From NCBI RefSeq assembly GCF_051859025.1, contig NZ_JBHYGL010000014.1, positions 52,965 to 116,964 of the forward strand: a stretch of 64,000 nt of DNA, in the 5' to 3' direction. Both the position numbers and the translations under genes were made by a program. The notes under the pieces were generated by a model. That model saw only the letters and a list, made by a program, of their open reading frames with translations, did no database searches and had not been told where the DNA came from. The number at the start of each line of letters is the position of its first letter. Within the stretch, counting starts at the first letter, position 1. The DNA comes from Falsiroseomonas sp051859025 (GTDB taxonomy: Bacteria; Pseudomonadota; Alphaproteobacteria; Acetobacterales; Acetobacteraceae). Shown here piece after piece: positions 1-8,201 of this stretch.

Positions 1-517
1 CCCGCACCAGATGGTCCGACGCCGCCTTGGACGCGCTGTAGGGGCTGCGCGGGTCATAGGGCGTGTGTTCGTCGAAGGGTTTTTCTTCAACCGATTCCAG
101 GCTGCCGAAGACCTCGTCGGTCGAGATGTGGTGGAAGCGGAAGGCCGCCTTGCGGGGGGCGTCCAGGCCCGACCAATAGGCCCGCGCCGCTTCCAGCAGG
201 ACCTGGGTGCCGACGACGTTGGTGCGGATGAACTCCGCCGGGCCGTCGATGGACCGGTCCACATGGCTCTCGGCCGCCAAATGCATCACCACCTCCGGCT
301 GCCATTCCGCGAAGGCGGCGGCCATGGCGGCGGGGTCGCAGATATCGGCCTTCAGGTGGACGTGCCGGGCGTGGCCGCGGGCGGCGTCCAGCGCCTCATG
401 GCTCGCCGCATAGGTCTCCTTGTCCACATTCACCACCACATGGTCGGTGGTGGCGATCAGGCGGCGGATCACGGCGGAACCGATGAACCCCAGGCCACCC
501 GTCAGCAGGATACGCAT
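1..517 (-). CDS. rfbB: dTDP-glucose 4,6-dehydratase, N-terminal part (runs off the window)
   Basis: This is the first about 172 residues of an extended short-chain dehydrogenase that makes dTDP-4-keto-6-deoxyglucose for dTDP-rhamnose and related surface sugars. The start ATG follows a GGAGTG ribosome site. The Rossmann motif TGGLGFIGS is at residues 6-14. Further in are LKADICD, the HLAAESHVDRS block, EFIRTNVVGT and HISTDEVFG, all typical of RfbB. The YSASK catalytic motif lies close to the window edge, so the sugar-binding half is missing only because the window ends. A decayed relative of this gene lies at 48556-48905. Identification is firm. Confidence 0.95.
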   Translation of the reverse strand, partial: MRILLTGGLGFIGSAVIRRLIATTDHVVVNVDKETYAASHEALDAARGHARHVHLKADICDPAAMAAAFAEWQPEVVMHLAAESHVDRSIDGPAEFIRTNVVGTQVLLEAARAYWSGLDAPRKAAFRFHHISTDEVFGSLESVEEKPFDEHTPYDPRSPYSASKAASDHLVR

Positions 518-596
518 GTCCACTCCTCGGTCGGCGTCAGGAATGATCCTGAATTAAGGCAGCCCCACGGCCCGGGCGTGTCGGCACTGCGGTGCC

Positions 597-1613
597 TCAG
601 TGCCCGCCATGGCCGCGCGGCGGCGGAGAATGCCCGGCGGCCCCGCCAGGGTCTACATGGGCGTCCGCCGCCACCCGCGCCCGGCCGGCCGGGCCTTCCG
701 TCCGCACCCGGCGGCTGCGCATGATCTCGGCGAAGCCGAACAGCAGCAGCAGCTGGCCCGCCAGCACCTCCAGGCTCGCCAGCACCCGCGCGCCGTCGTC
801 GGCGGGGCGGATATCGCCATAGCCGACGGTAGAGAGCGTCGCGATGGAGAAGTGCAGCGCATCCGAATAGCTCAGCCGGATCGGCCCGTCTGGCCCCATG
901 AACAGCGCGTGGTGGCTGAGCCCGTCGGCGATGCGGTAGGTGGCACCGAAGCCGATGACCAGCAGCGCATACATCAGCAGGAAGGCCACGATCGGCACCG
1001 CCAGGTGGCGGGCGCGGCTGCCCAGTTCCTCCATGATCAGCGCCACATCGACCAGCAACCGCACCACGTCCCGGACCGAGTAGGCTGCCACGCCGCCGAT
1101 CGCGGCCATCGCCACCATCAGCGTCAGCGCCTGCCATTCCGGCGCCAGGCGGTTCACCGGCAGCGCGAAGCAGACCAGCCCCACGGCGGAGACCCCGGCC
1201 AGCCAGCGCGCGGCATAGGGCAGCAGGTCCAGGCTCTCGGCCTCCTGCTTCTCCGCGATCTCCGCCAATTCGCGCCGGCGCCAGAAGACGGTGCCCAGGA
1301 AGGCCAGCACCGGCAGCAGGAAGGCGATAGGGCGGGACCATTCCGCGGCCTGCGGGAATTGCGCCCGCCCCAGCACGACGAAGAGCGTGGCATAGAGCGC
1401 CAGGCCCGTCGCCGTGCCGAAGGCGAAATGCAGCCCGCGCGGGAACAGGCGATACAGCAGGCCGAGCCCGAGCCCCGCCACGCCCAGCACCACGGCCGGA
1501 AGCGCCAGCCCCTCATCCCCCACCCCCAGCGCCACCAGCAGGGACAGCGCGACGGTGAAGGCGACGGACCGCGCCCAGGCATGCAGCAGCCGGCGCGGCG
1601 GAAGCGGGTTCAC
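597..1613 (-). CDS. Potassium channel family membrane protein
   Basis: The 338-residue protein has several hydrophobic segments between residues 15 and 240, then a pore loop with the K+ selectivity filter TVGYGD at about residues 262-267, preceded by HFSIATLS and followed by a last transmembrane helix. It belongs to the ion-channel family (two-helix pore domain) and should form a tetrameric inner-membrane cation pore. The C-terminus is short, basic and Pro/Gly-rich, without a recognisable RCK domain. It overlaps the upstream RidA gene by 4 bp (ATGA), so the two are probably co-translated. The gating signal cannot be read from sequence. Confidence 0.85.
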   Translation of the reverse strand: MNPLPPRRLLHAWARSVAFTVALSLLVALGVGDEGLALPAVVLGVAGLGLGLLYRLFPRGLHFAFGTATGLALYATLFVVLGRAQFPQAAEWSRPIAFLLPVLAFLGTVFWRRRELAEIAEKQEAESLDLLPYAARWLAGVSAVGLVCFALPVNRLAPEWQALTLMVAMAAIGGVAAYSVRDVVRLLVDVALIMEELGSRARHLAVPIVAFLLMYALLVIGFGATYRIADGLSHHALFMGPDGPIRLSYSDALHFSIATLSTVGYGDIRPADDGARVLASLEVLAGQLLLLFGFAEIMRSRRVRTEGPAGRARVAADAHVDPGGAAGHSPPPRGHGGH

Positions 1614-1960
1614 GGCGCCAGCGCCACGCCGGTGATCTCCACCTTCCAGCGCGGATCGACAAGCGCGGCCTCGATCGTCATGCGGGCGGGCTTGGCGCCG
1701 GCATCGAGCCAGGCATCCCAGGCGCGGTTCATCGCCGGCGCGTCCCGGATATCGGCCAGCACGATCGTCACCGACATCAGCGCGCGCTTGTCGGTCCCGG
1801 CCTCCGCCAGCAGGGCGTCGATCTGGGCCAGGATGTCGGCCGTCTGCCCTTCGGCGTCCAGCGTCGGGTCATCCGCCACCTGGCCGGCCAGCCAGATGAT
1901 GCCGCCCCCCATCACGGCGCCCGAAAGGCGCTGCTCCTCCGCGATGCGGCGAATGGTCAT
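1610..1960 (-). CDS. RidA/YjgF-family protein
   Basis: A 116-residue protein of the RidA (Rid/YER057c/UK114) superfamily. Classical members are trimers that hydrolyse reactive enamine/imine intermediates released by PLP enzymes. Visible family features are the LAGQVADD strand near the N-terminus, the segment predicting an ILAQIDALLAEAG helix, and the TIVLADIRD/AMNRAWDAWLD region. I cannot confirm the Arg that binds the substrate carboxylate, so it may belong to a Rid1-7 subgroup rather than true RidA. It is the first gene of a two-gene unit with the K+ channel. Confidence 0.85.
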   Translation of the reverse strand: MTIRRIAEEQRLSGAVMGGGIIWLAGQVADDPTLDAEGQTADILAQIDALLAEAGTDKRALMSVTIVLADIRDAPAMNRAWDAWLDAGAKPARMTIEAALVDPRWKVEITGVALAP

Positions 1961-2044
1961 GGTCGTCTCCCGTCATGATGGCGGCGTGGCAAGCTTCCAA
2001 ACCGCGCCGGCGAATGCCACATCGCGCATAACCGGGAGCCTGAC

Positions 2045-2554
2045 ATGCAGTCCATCCTCGACAAGGCCATGATCGCCAGCCGCTACCTGCTGGTGGTGTT
2101 CTTCGGCGGGCTGGTGGTGGCCCTCGCGATCTACGCGGTGGGCTTCCTCAAGAAGCTGTGGAAGTTCGCGACCAACGCCGCGAACGGGGCGGACAACCAG
2201 CAATTGCTGGATCTGCTGCACCTGCTGGATGCCGCGCTTGTCGCCTCGCTCGTCGTGATGGTGGCCGTCTCCTCCTATGACAGCCTGGTCAACCCGCTGG
2301 GGGCCAAGGATGGCGAGAAGGATGTGCGCTGGCTGGCGGCGGTGGATCCCGGGAACCTGAAGCTGAAGCTGGCGACGGCGCTGATCGCCATCTCCTCCAT
2401 CCACCTGCTGCAGATCTTCATGGAGATCGGCAATTACGACGACCGCGCCGTGACCTGGGGTTTGGCCATCCACGGCATGTTCCTGCTGGGGGCGCTGGTG
2501 CTGGGGCTGGTGGACCGGGTGACGGCGAACAGCAAGAAGACGGGCAAGTTATAG
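2045..2554 (+). CDS. UPF0114 (YqhA-like) integral membrane protein
   Basis: A 169-residue protein with about four transmembrane helices. It matches the UPF0114/YqhA family in length and in several conserved pieces: an N-terminal SRYLLVVFFGGLVVAL helix, HLLDAALVASLVV, the SYDSLVNPL segment, KLKLATALIAISSIHLLQ, and the C-terminal helix. The function of the family is not established. It sits alone between a leftward operon and the convergent zinc-transporter genes, with only 7 bp to the end of znuB, so the two transcripts meet tail to tail. Confidence 0.88.
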   Translation: MQSILDKAMIASRYLLVVFFGGLVVALAIYAVGFLKKLWKFATNAANGADNQQLLDLLHLLDAALVASLVVMVAVSSYDSLVNPLGAKDGEKDVRWLAAVDPGNLKLKLATALIAISSIHLLQIFMEIGNYDDRAVTWGLAIHGMFLLGALVLGLVDRVTANSKKTGKL

Positions 2555-2561
2555 GGGCAGC

Positions 2562-3425
2562 CTACCCCGCCAGATGCGGCCGCCGCAGCCAGCGGGCGAG
2601 CAGCCCGTCCACCGGCCCCGCCACCACGGAGACCACCCAGAGCCCCCCCGCCGCCAGCACGATGGCGGGGCCGGAGGGCAGGTCCAGGTGGTAGCTCGCC
2701 AGCAGCCCGCCCAGGCTGGCGGCCGCGGCCAGGCCCACCGCGGCATAGGCGAGCCCCGCCAGTTCCCGTGACCAGTGCCGCGCCGCCACGGCGGGCAGCA
2801 TCATCAACCCGACGGCCATCAGCGTGCCCATGGCCTGGAAGGCGGCCAGCACGTTCAGCACCACCAGGCCGAGGAAGGCCAAGTGCCAGGCGCCGCCGCC
2901 CACACCCTCGGCCTGGGCGAAGCCGGGGTCGAAGCATTCCAGCGCCAGCGGCCGCCAGCCCAGCGCCAGCACCGGCAGGGTCAGCGTCGCGACGCCGGCC
3001 ATCAGCAGCAAAGCGGGGTCATCCACCCCCAGCACCTGGCCGAACAGCAGATGCGTCAGATCCCCCGTATCGCCCCGCAGCGACACCAGCGTGACGCCGA
3101 GCGCGAGGGCAATGAGATAGAGCGCCGTCAGCGCCGCATCCTCCCGCCCCCCCGTGGCGCGGGACAGCGCCCCGGCGCCGACCGCCACGGCCAGCCCCGC
3201 CACCAGCCCGCCCAGCGACATGGCCGGCACGGACAGCCCGGCGATGAGGAAGCCGGCCGCGATGCCCGGCGTCACGCCATGGGCCAGGACCTCCGCCGTC
3301 AGGCTGGTGCGGCGGAGCATGAGGAAGACGCCGAGCAGGGGCGCCGCGACGGACAGCGCCAGGCAACCCACCAGCGCCCGGCGCATGAAGCCGAATTCGA
3401 TGAAGGGGCCGAACAGCGCTTCCAA
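2562..3425 (-). CDS. znuB: Zinc/manganese-type ABC transporter permease
   Basis: A 287-residue inner-membrane permease of the ABC-3 family (ZnuB/MntB type), with eight or nine hydrophobic segments. Characteristic pieces are the N-terminal FMRRALVGCLALSVAAPLLG, the RTSLTAEVLAHGVTPGIAAGF block, and the AFQAMGTLMAVGLMMLPA coupling region. It lies 4 bp downstream of the ATPase gene, and both follow a Zur-like box, which favours zinc over iron or manganese. No solute-binding protein (ZnuA) gene is in this cluster, so it must be encoded elsewhere if the system is complete. Confidence 0.9.
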   Translation of the reverse strand: MEALFGPFIEFGFMRRALVGCLALSVAAPLLGVFLMLRRTSLTAEVLAHGVTPGIAAGFLIAGLSVPAMSLGGLVAGLAVAVGAGALSRATGGREDAALTALYLIALALGVTLVSLRGDTGDLTHLLFGQVLGVDDPALLLMAGVATLTLPVLALGWRPLALECFDPGFAQAEGVGGGAWHLAFLGLVVLNVLAAFQAMGTLMAVGLMMLPAVAARHWSRELAGLAYAAVGLAAAASLGGLLASYHLDLPSGPAIVLAAGGLWVVSVVAGPVDGLLARWLRRPHLAG

Positions 3426-3429
3426 GGGA

Positions 3430-4170
3430 TCAGGCCGCGCAGGCGGGGGCGGTTTCGTCCCAGGCCTCGGCCATCCGGCGGGCGCGCAGGCGGTTGGCGG
3501 CGGACAGGACCTGGTCCGTCGGGCCGCTGGCGACGCATTCGCGGGCCAGCAGCAGGCAGTGCGGGAATTCGTCCCGCACCAGATCCATGTCGTGCAGCAC
3601 GGCCATCACGGTGCGCCCTTCCCCGTGCCAGCGGCGGACCACGGCCAGCAGATCGGCCGCGGTGCGGGCATCGACGGCGTTGAAGGGCTCATCCAGCAGG
3701 ATCAAATCCGCGTCCTGCACCAACAGACGGGCGAAGAGCAGGCGCTGGAACTGGCCGGCGGACATGGCGCCCACCGGGCGACGGGCGAAGCCGCCCAGGC
3801 CCACGGCTTCCAGCGCCGCCTGGGCGCGGTCCCGGTCCGCACCCGTGGCGCCGCGGAAGGCGCCGAGCCTGGACCACATCCCCTGCATCACGACATCGAG
3901 GCAGAGGATCGGAAAGGCGCGGTCCATGCCGGATTGCTGCGGCAGCAGCGCCAGGCGGGGGCTGGCCCCCGTGATGGCAACGCGACCGGAATCGATGCGG
4001 TGCAGGCCCGCGATGCTGCGCAGCAGGGTGGTCTTGCCCGCGCCATTGGGCCCGACGATCGCTGTCAGGCTGCCCGGTTCGAACCGGGCGGAGACGTGGT
4101 GCACCGCCGGGTGGCGCTGATGCGTCGCCGTCAGGTCCCGGACCTCGACGGCAGGTCCGCGGGCCGTCAC
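3430..4170 (-). CDS. znuC: Zinc ABC transporter ATP-binding protein
   Basis: A 246-residue ABC ATPase. Walker A GPNGAGKTT is at about residue 39, the Q-loop is in LLPQQSGMD, the signature is MSAGQFQR, Walker B is LILLDEPF and the switch histidine is in AVLHDMD. The start is GTG, and its first bases overlap the TGA of the small upstream gene (GTGA), implying translational coupling. It partners the permease immediately downstream. The signature departs from canonical LSGGQ (SAGQ), a common variant in metal-uptake ATPases. Confidence 0.9.
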   Translation of the reverse strand: MTARGPAVEVRDLTATHQRHPAVHHVSARFEPGSLTAIVGPNGAGKTTLLRSIAGLHRIDSGRVAITGASPRLALLPQQSGMDRAFPILCLDVVMQGMWSRLGAFRGATGADRDRAQAALEAVGLGGFARRPVGAMSAGQFQRLLFARLLVQDADLILLDEPFNAVDARTAADLLAVVRRWHGEGRTVMAVLHDMDLVRDEFPHCLLLARECVASGPTDQVLSAANRLRARRMAEAWDETAPACAA

Positions 4171-4286
4171 AGCGCCATCGCCCAGGCCACAGCCGCCCAG
4201 AGAACGCCCAGCACCAGGCCCGCCAGCGCCAGGCGGGCGCCGGCGCCGGAGGACAGAGCCAGGGGGTCGGGGATCGAGGGGCGCAT
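4167..4286 (-). CDS. 39-residue single-pass membrane protein heading the zinc-uptake operon
   Basis: Reading leftward from the ATG at 4286 gives 39 codons ending at TGA 4167-4169. The first 18 residues (MRPSIPDPLALSSGAGAR) are polar. The rest is one continuous hydrophobic helix rich in Leu, Val, Ala and Trp. Its TGA overlaps the GTG start of znuC, and it sits directly downstream of the Zur-like palindrome, so it is first in the operon. Length, one helix and tight coupling argue for a real small protein, possibly a transporter accessory subunit. No family is recognised, and the function is unknown. Confidence 0.6.
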   Translation of the reverse strand: MRPSIPDPLALSSGAGARLALAGLVLGVLWAAVAWAMAL

Positions 4287-4287
4287 G

Positions 4288-4300
4288 GTTACCTTATAAC
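4288..4300 (-). promoter_or_regulatory. Zur-box-like palindrome
   Basis: The 13 bp GTTACCTTATAAC form an imperfect palindrome that matches the core GTTAT-N3-ATAAC of proteobacterial Zur operators with one mismatch. It lies directly upstream of the first codon of the zinc-uptake operon. Repression by Zn-bound Zur is inferred from this match and the gene content. Confidence 0.55.
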
Positions 4301-4395
4301 GTCACGGCGGATGTAGCGCCCCCGGGATGACATTCAAAGCCCCGCTTGCTGCATGGCTGGGAAAACGACGGGCGGGGGACTACCTGCGGGGGGTG

Positions 4396-5685
4396 ATGCA
4401 GCCCCTCCCCCCTCCGCCCCCCGAAGACCCCGATATCGCGCTGCGGCGCGCGCTGACGAAACACCGGCGGGCGGCGTCGCTGCTGCTGGCCGGCATGGGG
4501 GGGCTGCTGGTGGGCAGCTACTGGCTGCCGCCGGGCTACGGGACGGATCTGCTGCAGGCCTCCGCCAAGGCCGGGCTGGTCGGCGGCATCGCCGACTGGT
4601 TCGCCGTGACGGCGCTGTTCCGTCACCCCCTCGGCCTGCCCATCCCGCATACCGCGATCATTCCCCGCCAGAAGGAAAGGCTGGGCGCGGGGCTCGGCCG
4701 CTTCGTGGCGAACCACGTCTTCACGGAAGCCGAGGTCGCGCGCGTGCTGGCGCGGCTCGACCTGGCGGGCATCCTGCGCGGCTGGTTCAACGACCCGGCC
4801 TCGGTCGAACCCGCCGCGGCCGCGCTGGCCCGCGCCATGCCCCGCATCCTGGCCAGCCTGGAGGATGGCCGCGCGCGGCGCCTGCTCTCCCGCCTGCTGC
4901 CGCGCATCGCCGGCGGGCCCGGCGCCGCCCGGGTGGTGGCGCGCGCACTGACCGCGCTGATCGAGGGTGGGCGGCACCAGGAGGTGTTCAACCTCGCCAT
5001 CGGCCAGCTCAAGGTCCTGCTGGCGGCGAAGGAGGACCAGCTGCAGGCCGCCATCGCCGCCCGCGTGCGGGCGGAGGGCGGCGCGCTGATGGGCTGGCTG
5101 GCCGGCGCCACCATCGCGCGGCGCGTGCTCTCCGCCCTCAATGCCGAGCTGGACAAGGTGGAGCCGGGCGACAGCGACCTGCGCATCGCCTTCGAGGGCT
5201 GGGTGAAGGCCGAGGTCACGCGGCTGGAGAATGACCCGGAACGCGCCGCCGCCCTCGGCCGCGCATTGCGGGAGGCGCTGCGCCACCCCGCCGTCGCCAC
5301 CTGGCTTGGCGACATCTGGGACCGGCTGCGCGTGGCGCTGGAGGCAGATGCGGCCAACCCGCAAGGCCGCACCGTGCAGGTGCTGGCCGGCGCGCTGGCC
5401 AATGTCGGCACCATGCTGGCGGAGGATGAGGGCGCGCGGGCGCGGCTGAACAAGGGGGCGGAGCGCGTGCTCATCGCCCTGCTACCCGCGGCCCGCACCC
5501 AGCTTTCCGACTTCATCGCCGGCGTGGTGCGGAACTGGGACACGGCCACGGTGACGGAGAAGATCGAGCTGCGGGTCGGCAAGGACCTTCAATACGTCCG
5601 CATCAACGGCACGCTGGTGGGGTTCCTGGTGGGCGGCGCGCTCTATGCGCTGCTGACGGCGGTGTTCGGGCGGGTGGCGATGTAG
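4396..5685 (+). CDS. DUF445 family membrane-anchored protein
   Basis: A 429-residue protein of the DUF445 (YjiN-like) family. The diagnostic segment GLVGGIADWFAVTALFRHPLGLPIPHT follows an N-terminal transmembrane helix, and a second helix lies at the extreme C-terminus (LVGFLVGGALYALLTAVFG), with a long helical domain between. The family role is unknown. I chose the ATG at 4396, preceded by a GGGGGG purine run, over the in-frame ATG at 4327. The later start leaves about 110 bp for the divergent zinc operon promoter, and the extra 23 residues look unlike the family. Confidence 0.85.
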   Translation: MQPLPPPPPEDPDIALRRALTKHRRAASLLLAGMGGLLVGSYWLPPGYGTDLLQASAKAGLVGGIADWFAVTALFRHPLGLPIPHTAIIPRQKERLGAGLGRFVANHVFTEAEVARVLARLDLAGILRGWFNDPASVEPAAAALARAMPRILASLEDGRARRLLSRLLPRIAGGPGAARVVARALTALIEGGRHQEVFNLAIGQLKVLLAAKEDQLQAAIAARVRAEGGALMGWLAGATIARRVLSALNAELDKVEPGDSDLRIAFEGWVKAEVTRLENDPERAAALGRALREALRHPAVATWLGDIWDRLRVALEADAANPQGRTVQVLAGALANVGTMLAEDEGARARLNKGAERVLIALLPAARTQLSDFIAGVVRNWDTATVTEKIELRVGKDLQYVRINGTLVGFLVGGALYALLTAVFGRVAM

Positions 5686-5801
5686 CCGCGCAACGCCTGG
5701 CACCCCGCCTGGCACGGCGGCTGCACTGATCACGGCAGGACGCAGTCCGGTTGCAAAACGCAACTGCACCCTGCGAGCCGAGACACCAGGACACGCCCCC
5801 G

Positions 5802-8027
5802 ATGCCCCGCACGATCATCCGCACCGCCACCAACCAGGCCGACTGGCTCCATCTGCAGAATGCGAGTGGCGCGATCGAGGTGCTGACCGGCGCCGGCGAT
5901 GACGGCGTCTTCGGCAGCGCCTTCGCCGACCTGATCCGCGGCGGGGAGGGCAACGACCTCCTCTGGGGCGAGGATGGCGCGGACACGCTGACGGGCGATG
6001 CGGGCAACGACCAGCTCTGGGCCGGCGCGGGCGCGGACAGCCTGGATGGCGGCGCGGGCAACGACCTGATGTGGGGCGGCGCCGGGGACGACACGATGAA
6101 CCTCGGCGAGGGCAACGACATGGCCTGGGGCGAGGATGGCGCGGACCGCTTCGTCACCGGCGGCGGCAATGACAGCGTCTGGGGCGGCACGGGCAATGAC
6201 AGCGTCGATGGCGGCGCGGGGGACGATGCCCTGTATGGCGATGCCGGGGACGACACCATCCTGGCCGGCGAGGGCCGCAACACGGTGGTGGGCGGCGAGG
6301 GCCATGACCGCATCACCGCCGGCGCCGGCAATGACAGCATCGTCGGCGATGCCGGGAATGACACGGTGGCGGCAGGCAACGGCAACAATACCGTCTGGGC
6401 CGGCCAGGGCGCCGACAGCATCACGAGCGGCACCGGCAACGACACGATCGGGGCCGATGAGGGCAACGACACCGTGCTGGCCGGCGCCGGCAACGACGTG
6501 GTCTGGGCCAATGGCGGCAACGACTACGTGGACCTCGATGCCGGCAATGACCTGGCCAGCGGCGACATGGGCGCCGACACCATCCTGGCCGGCGCGGGCA
6601 ATGACACGGTGTATGGCGGAGAGGGCGACGACCTGATCTCCGCCGGCACGGGAGCCGACCAGGTCTTCGCCGATGGCGGCAATGACCGCGTGGTGATGGA
6701 TGTCGCGGGCGCCCGCGGCGATGTCTATGACGGCGGCGCGGGGGTGGACACCCTGGTCTTCTCCCTGGCCCGGGCCGACTGGATGGGCGCCGGCTTCCAG
6801 GGCGACCTGGCGCGCTTCCTCTCGCATTCCGCAAGCACCCCCTGGGCGGATTTCCGCTTTGCGGCCCAGTCCCTCACGGTCCGCAGCTTCGAAGCCGCGG
6901 CGGTGACGGTGGATGGCGTGGCGCTGACGGCGGCGGATGATTCGGTGGTGGCGGTGGCGGACCGCTTCACCGTCTCCGAGGATGCGGCCAGCGTGGCCGG
7001 CAACGTCACGGCCAATGACAGCGTGGCCGACCTGGTGGCCGCGGTACGGCTGATGGCGGCGGCCAGCGGCGGCAGCCTGGTGCTGGGCGCGGATGGCGCC
7101 TTCAGCTGGACGGGCGGCGATGCCTTCCAGGCGCTGGGCGCCGGCCAGACCGCCGAGGTCACCTTCAGCTACCGCGTGACGGATGCCGATGGCGACACGG
7201 GCACGGCGGTGACAACCATCACCATCCTGGGCGCCAATGACGCGGCCACGATCGGCGGCGAGACCGAGGGCACGATCCGCGCCGGGGCGGAGGAGCAGGT
7301 CGGCGGCCGCCTTTCCATCACCGACATCGACGCCGGGGAGGCAGTGTTCGGCGGCGCCAAGACCCTGGAGGGCCGCTACGGCCGTTTCGACTTCGACGCC
7401 AAGACCGGCGACTGGACCTACGTGCTCGACATGCCGGCCGACAAGCTGCGCGAGATGGCGAAGGGCGAGGCGCTGGTGGAAACGCTGGTGGTGGTCTCCG
7501 CCGATGGCGGCACGACCCAGGAGGTGACGGTCACCATCGAGGCGACGCGCGAGAAGGGCGCCAATTTGCTGGTGAATGGCAGCTTCGAGGAGCCCGCCAT
7601 CAAGGACGGCGCCTGGTCCGCGGTGAAGGAGGTGGAGGGCTGGAGCAACAATGGCGGCGCGGTCGAGGTCTGGGCCGGCTATGGCGGCGTGAAGGCCAGC
7701 GATGGCCGCCAGCATATCGAGCTGGACCATGACCGCGCCGTGGACCGCATCAGCCAGAAGATCGATGTCGAGGCGGGTGCCAGGTACGTCCTGACCTTCG
7801 ATGCGCTTGCCCGCACCGATAAGCCGGAGACCGAGGGTTTCGTGGTGGTGTGGAACGAGGAGAAGCTGGCCTTCATCCAGCCCACGACCAAGGAATGGAC
7901 CAGCTACGAATTCATCGTCGAGGGCCGCAAGGGCATGGACATCCTGGCCTTCGTCGAGGACGCCTCCGGCAATGACAGCTATGGCGGGCTGCTGGACAAT
8001 GTCGCGCTGCGCGACGCGGTGTGGTGA
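5802..8027 (+). CDS. Secreted RTX (calcium-binding nonapeptide) protein with VCBS domains
   Basis: A 741-residue acidic Gly/Asp/Asn-rich protein. Residues about 20-290 are a run of hemolysin-type GGxGxDxLx nonapeptides (GGEGNDLLW, GGAGNDLMW and many more) that bind calcium on folding outside the cell. Then come VCBS/cadherin-like segments (DRFTVSEDAASVAGNVTAND; ITILGANDAATIGGETEGTI). The C-terminal 150 residues (LLVNGSFEEP to the end) resemble a DUF642/carbohydrate-binding jelly-roll. There is no Sec signal, which fits type I secretion, but no exporter genes are nearby. The RTX block is N-terminal here, whereas most RTX proteins carry it at the C-terminus. The ATG at 5751 is an alternative start. 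Confidence 0.85.
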   Translation: MPRTIIRTATNQADWLHLQNASGAIEVLTGAGDDGVFGSAFADLIRGGEGNDLLWGEDGADTLTGDAGNDQLWAGAGADSLDGGAGNDLMWGGAGDDTMNLGEGNDMAWGEDGADRFVTGGGNDSVWGGTGNDSVDGGAGDDALYGDAGDDTILAGEGRNTVVGGEGHDRITAGAGNDSIVGDAGNDTVAAGNGNNTVWAGQGADSITSGTGNDTIGADEGNDTVLAGAGNDVVWANGGNDYVDLDAGNDLASGDMGADTILAGAGNDTVYGGEGDDLISAGTGADQVFADGGNDRVVMDVAGARGDVYDGGAGVDTLVFSLARADWMGAGFQGDLARFLSHSASTPWADFRFAAQSLTVRSFEAAAVTVDGVALTAADDSVVAVADRFTVSEDAASVAGNVTANDSVADLVAAVRLMAAASGGSLVLGADGAFSWTGGDAFQALGAGQTAEVTFSYRVTDADGDTGTAVTTITILGANDAATIGGETEGTIRAGAEEQVGGRLSITDIDAGEAVFGGAKTLEGRYGRFDFDAKTGDWTYVLDMPADKLREMAKGEALVETLVVVSADGGTTQEVTVTIEATREKGANLLVNGSFEEPAIKDGAWSAVKEVEGWSNNGGAVEVWAGYGGVKASDGRQHIELDHDRAVDRISQKIDVEAGARYVLTFDALARTDKPETEGFVVVWNEEKLAFIQPTTKEWTSYEFIVEGRKGMDILAFVEDASGNDSYGGLLDNVALRDAVW

Positions 8028-8034
8028 GGGGCCC

Positions 8035-8201
8035 TCAGTGACCGTTTGAGAATACTGGCGGCTGAGGGTTCGCGAGGGATTTTTCGTCCCTGGCAGGAGC
8101 CGGGCGCGGCCGATGCTGGTTGCATCGGCAAGTCCGGCGACGCACCAGGGGCGGAAAAGCCCAGCGAAACCGACCCGCCAGTGTTCTCAAACGGTCACTC
8201 A
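8035..8201. repeat. 167-bp repeat element with 27-bp terminal inverted repeats (copy 1)
   Basis: The ends 8035-8061 and 8175-8201 are inverted copies with about two mismatches (core CCGTTTGAGAA). The interior carries the hairpin GCCGATGC-loop-GCATCGGC. A related copy, about 38 bp longer, lies at 42364-42568. The element fills the space between two convergent genes, and its right end contains the TGA stop of the leftward deaminase. It encodes no protein. The structure suggests a non-autonomous, MITE-like or structured-RNA repeat. It may also stop transcription from both sides. Confidence 0.75.

Noticed and set aside
5730..7730. Very long open frame (666 codons) antisense to the RTX gene
   Set aside because: It is a shadow of GC-rich GGxGxD repeats on the other strand: Ala/Gly/His/Arg-rich text, no family motifs, while the plus strand has unmistakable RTX repeats.
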